The notes under the pieces were generated by a model, which made no database searches, was not told where the DNA came from, and was given only the letters and a program-made list of their open reading frames with translations. DNA of 24,570 bases from Rubrimonas sp036770645 (GTDB lineage: Bacteria; Pseudomonadota; Alphaproteobacteria; Rhodobacterales; Rhodobacteraceae). A program made the position numbers and the translations under genes. This document shows, piece after piece, positions 21,985 through 24,570 of this stretch. Each line of letters opens with the position of its first letter. The stretch's first letter is position 1. The stretch is taken from positions 1 to 24,570 of the forward strand of contig DAIPIU010000041.1 of assembly GCA_036770645.1 (NCBI GenBank), read 5' to 3'.

Positions 21985-22115
21985 GTCTCAGATAAGCCGC
22001 GGGCCGCGCGACGCCAGCGTTGCCTGTTTGGTCAATATCGCTTACCTTCTTTCGTCGCAGGGGGCGCCAGATCCCCGCGCCGGGACCGCAAGGCCGGACC
22101 ACAGGGAGAGCACCG

Positions 22116-24570
22116 ATGGATCTGCGCGACGTTTCGCTGTCGGACCGTTACGATCTGGGCAAGCGCCATGTCCTGCTGTCGGGCATCCAGGCGCTGACGC
22201 GCGCCTGCCTCATGCAGCGCGCCCGCGACGCCGCCGCCGGCCACCGCACCGCGGGCTATGTCTCGGGCTATCGCGGCTCGCCGCTGGGCGGCGTCGACCA
22301 GACCATGATGCGCGAGGCCGCCCGCCTGCGCGCCGCCGACGTGGTGTTCGAGCCGGGGCTGAACGAGGATCTCGCCGCCACCGCGCTTTGGGGAACCCAG
22401 CAGGCGGGGCTGCGCGGCGAGGGCCGCTTCGACGGCGTGTTCGGCATGTGGTACGGCAAGGGGCCGGGGGTCGACCGCTGCGGCGACGTGTTCCGCCACG
22501 CCAATTTCGCCGGCGCCGCCCCGCTCGGCGGCGTGGTCGCGGTGATGGGCGACGACCACACCTGCGAAAGCTCGACCACCTGCCACCAGAGCGACCTCGC
22601 GCTGCTCGACGCCATGATGCCCGTCCTGTCGCCCGCGGGCGTGCAGGAGGTGCTGGACTTCGCGCTCGCGGGCTGGGCGCTCAGCCGCTACGCGGGCGTC
22701 TGGGTGGGCCTGAAATGCCTCAAGGACACGGTCGAGGTGGTGCAGGTCGTGGACGGCGACCCGCACCGCATGCGCTTCGTCGCGCCGGCGGACTTCGCGA
22801 TGCCGCCCGAGGGCGTGTCGATCCGCCTGCACGACACCCCGCAGGCGCAGGAGCGGCGCATGCACGAGGTCAAGCGCCACGCCGCGCTGGCCTTCGCGCG
22901 CGCCAACGGGCTGGACCGGCGCACCCATGGCGAGGCGGGCGCGGCGCTGGGCCTCGTGGCCGCCGGCAAGTCCTGGCTCGACCTCGTGCACGCGCTGCAC
23001 CTGCTGGGCATCGACGACGCGGAATGCCGCCGCATCGGGCTGACGGTCTGGAAGGTCGGCATGGTCTGGCCGCTGGAACAGCTCGCGCTGGCGGAATGGT
23101 CGCGCGGGCTGTCCACCATCGCGGTGATCGAGGAGAAGCGCCCGCTGATCGAGGCGCAGCTGAAGGAGGCGATCTACAACATCCCCGGCCGGCCGGCCGT
23201 GATCGGCGGCTACGACCTGAACGGCGAGATCCTGTTCCCCGAGCCCATGGCGCTCGACCCCGTCATGGTGGCGCTGGGGCTGGGCCGCGTGCTGGAAAGC
23301 GCGGGGCGGATGACCGAGCCCGTCGCGGCGCGCCTCGCGGCGCTGAAGGCCGACGCCGAGGCCGCGCCGACGCTGGATCTGGCCGCGCGCAAGCCGTGGT
23401 TCTGCGCCGGCTGCCCGCACAACAGCTCGACGAAGATCCCCGAGGGGACGCGCGCCTATGCCGGCATCGGCTGCCACTACATGGTCCAGTGGATGGACCG
23501 CGGCACCGAGGGCTTCACCCACATGGGCGGCGAGGGGGCCAACTGGATCGGCGAGCGGCATTTCTCGACGCGGGCGCATGTGTTCCAGAACCTCGGCGAC
23601 GGCACCTACAATCATTCCGGCGTGCAGGCGATCCGGGCCGCGCTCGCGGCGGGCGCGAACATCACCTACAAGATCCTGTTCAACGACGCCGTGGCGATGA
23701 CCGGCGGGCAGGCCAACGAGGGCGGGCTCGACCCCTACCGCATCGCCGCCGAGCTGACCGCGATGGGCGTGAGGCGCGTCGTGGCCGTCCACGACCCCAA
23801 GGAGGATTTCGACCCCGCCGGCGTGCGCGCCGAGACGCGCGACGCGCTGGACGCCGTGCAGCGCGAGCTGGCGGCGGTCGAGGGCGTGACCGCCATCGTC
23901 TATGTCCAGACCTGCGCGGCGGAAAAGCGCCGCCGCCGCAAGGCCGGGGCCTTCCCCGAGGACCGCCGCGCCTTCATCAACCCGCTGGTCTGCGAGGGCT
24001 GCGGCGACTGCGGCATCAAGTCGAACTGCGTCGCCATCCTGCCGCTCGAGACCGAATTCGGCCGCAAGCGCGAGATCGACCAGTCGGCGTGCAACCGCGA
24101 CTTCTCCTGTCTCGACGGGTTCTGCCCGTCCTTCGTGACGCTGCACGGCGCGAGGCCGCGCAAGGCCGCCGCCGCGCTGGAACTGCCCCCGCTGCCCGAG
24201 CCCGCGCTGCCCGCGATCCGCGGCACGTACAACACGGTCATCACCGGTGTCGGCGGCACCGGCGTCGTCACCGTCGGCGCGCTGCTGTCGATGGCCGCGC
24301 ATCTCGAGGGCAAGGGCGCGGGCGAGATGCAGATGGCGGGGCTGGCGCAGAAGGGCGGGGCGGTCAGCATCCATGTGCGCATCGCCGAAACGCCGGCGGG
24401 GATCGACGCCATCCGCGTGGCCGCGGGCGAGGCCGACGCGGTGATCGGCGGCGATCTGGTCGTCGCCGCCGCCGCGAAGACGCTGGCGGGCATGAAGGCC
24501 GGGCGCACCGGCGTGGTGTGCAACGAGCACGAGATCGTCACCGGCGACTTCACCCGCGACGGGGCCTTCT
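22116..24570 (+). CDS. Fused indolepyruvate ferredoxin oxidoreductase (C-terminus beyond right edge)
   Basis: Open from ATG 22116 (AGGGAG at 22103-22108) to the edge, 818 residues of about 1130-1170 in the family. Order: a pyrimidine-like domain (ALTRACLMQRARDAAAGHRTAGYVSGYRGSPLGGVDQ); the thiamine diphosphate domain with CPHN and GDGTYNHSG from residue 494; iron-sulfur cysteines C626, C629, C632, C638 (CxxCxxCx5C) and C659, C665, C670; then the gamma domain ITGVGGTGVVTVGALL. The enzyme oxidatively decarboxylates indolepyruvate and other aryl or branched 2-oxoacids to acyl-CoA, passing electrons to ferredoxin, in aromatic amino acid breakdown. A fused alpha-beta chain is the usual aerobic proteobacterial form. 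Only the gamma domain end is missing, from the window and not from the gene as far as seen. Confidence 0.93.
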   Translation, partial: MDLRDVSLSDRYDLGKRHVLLSGIQALTRACLMQRARDAAAGHRTAGYVSGYRGSPLGGVDQTMMREAARLRAADVVFEPGLNEDLAATALWGTQQAGLRGEGRFDGVFGMWYGKGPGVDRCGDVFRHANFAGAAPLGGVVAVMGDDHTCESSTTCHQSDLALLDAMMPVLSPAGVQEVLDFALAGWALSRYAGVWVGLKCLKDTVEVVQVVDGDPHRMRFVAPADFAMPPEGVSIRLHDTPQAQERRMHEVKRHAALAFARANGLDRRTHGEAGAALGLVAAGKSWLDLVHALHLLGIDDAECRRIGLTVWKVGMVWPLEQLALAEWSRGLSTIAVIEEKRPLIEAQLKEAIYNIPGRPAVIGGYDLNGEILFPEPMALDPVMVALGLGRVLESAGRMTEPVAARLAALKADAEAAPTLDLAARKPWFCAGCPHNSSTKIPEGTRAYAGIGCHYMVQWMDRGTEGFTHMGGEGANWIGERHFSTRAHVFQNLGDGTYNHSGVQAIRAALAAGANITYKILFNDAVAMTGGQANEGGLDPYRIAAELTAMGVRRVVAVHDPKEDFDPAGVRAETRDALDAVQRELAAVEGVTAIVYVQTCAAEKRRRRKAGAFPEDRRAFINPLVCEGCGDCGIKSNCVAILPLETEFGRKREIDQSACNRDFSCLDGFCPSFVTLHGARPRKAAAALELPPLPEPALPAIRGTYNTVITGVGGTGVVTVGALLSMAAHLEGKGAGEMQMAGLAQKGGAVSIHVRIAETPAGIDAIRVAAGEADAVIGGDLVVAAAAKTLAGMKAGRTGVVCNEHEIVTGDFTRDGAF

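Noticed and set aside
22020..22048. AT-richer patch in the gap before the indolepyruvate oxidoreductase as promoter (TTGCCT, 17 bases, TACCTT).
   Set aside because: The patch is probably regulatory, but the -10 match is too poor and no clean dyad is present to annotate a site.
22032..24530. A very long open frame on the minus strand, 832 codons.
   Set aside because: It lies wholly opposite the indolepyruvate oxidoreductase, has low-complexity arginine/alanine/histidine-rich translation and no motif. Long antisense frames are expected at this GC content.

Overview
The window is very GC-rich, densely coding DNA with the strong third-position G/C bias, GTG/TTG starts and 4-base ATGA/GTGA gene overlaps seen in high-GC alphaproteobacteria. 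The gene set fits a Rhodobacterales-like chromosome: Nth next to a PfkB adenosine kinase, ComF-GrxC-nitrilase opposite an NDUFAF5-type methyltransferase, a YjgR/DUF853 ATPase, and a fused indolepyruvate ferredoxin oxidoreductase. I see no rRNA, tRNA, CRISPR array, transposase or phage gene. No stretch longer than 300 bases lacks a gene. The genus cannot be fixed from the sequence alone.

Layout. (1) 1-1302, minus strand: endonuclease III (nth) overlapping a probable adenosine kinase that runs off the left edge. (2) 1447-6021, plus strand: a four-gene cascade, each pair overlapping by 4 bases: a radical SAM protein with a C-terminal cysteine-rich (SPASM-like) region, then a YnjB-like binding protein, a fused double permease (YnjC-like) and an ATPase (YnjD-like). 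This is the best candidate in the window for an undescribed system. (3) 6026-8531: DoxX and glutathionyl-hydroquinone reductase on the minus strand, divergent from a LysR regulator, with a candidate operator between them. It looks like a quinone/electrophile stress cassette comparable to E. coli yqjF-yqjG. (4) 8532-11433: an AhpD-like peroxidase, a DUF1348 (NTF2-like) protein, a pyridoxamine-phosphate-oxidase-like flavoprotein and a TetR/AcrR regulator in one direction. They are preceded by two related TetR-type palindromes, each abutting a second inverted repeat; self-regulation is likely.

(5) 11579-13491: a secreted Sel1-repeat protein and an EamA/DMT transporter. (6) 13537-16430: an NDUFAF5-like methyltransferase on the minus strand, divergent from comF, grxC and a Nit1-type carbon-nitrogen hydrolase, with the last three tightly packed. 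(7) 16647-19453: an RraA/HMG-aldolase-like protein, a class C acid phosphatase, and three small envelope proteins (Rap1a/Tai-like, a glycine-zipper lipoprotein, and a protein like the C-terminal half of the 17-kDa surface antigen). Phased CGTCGC hexamers precede the phosphatase and a 15-bp tandem repeat follows it. (8) 19473-21984, minus strand: the YjgR/HerA-like ATPase and an exported alpha/beta hydrolase. (9) 22116 to the right edge: the first 818 residues of a fused indolepyruvate ferredoxin oxidoreductase.

All function calls come from reading motifs and remembered family features; no database search was run.
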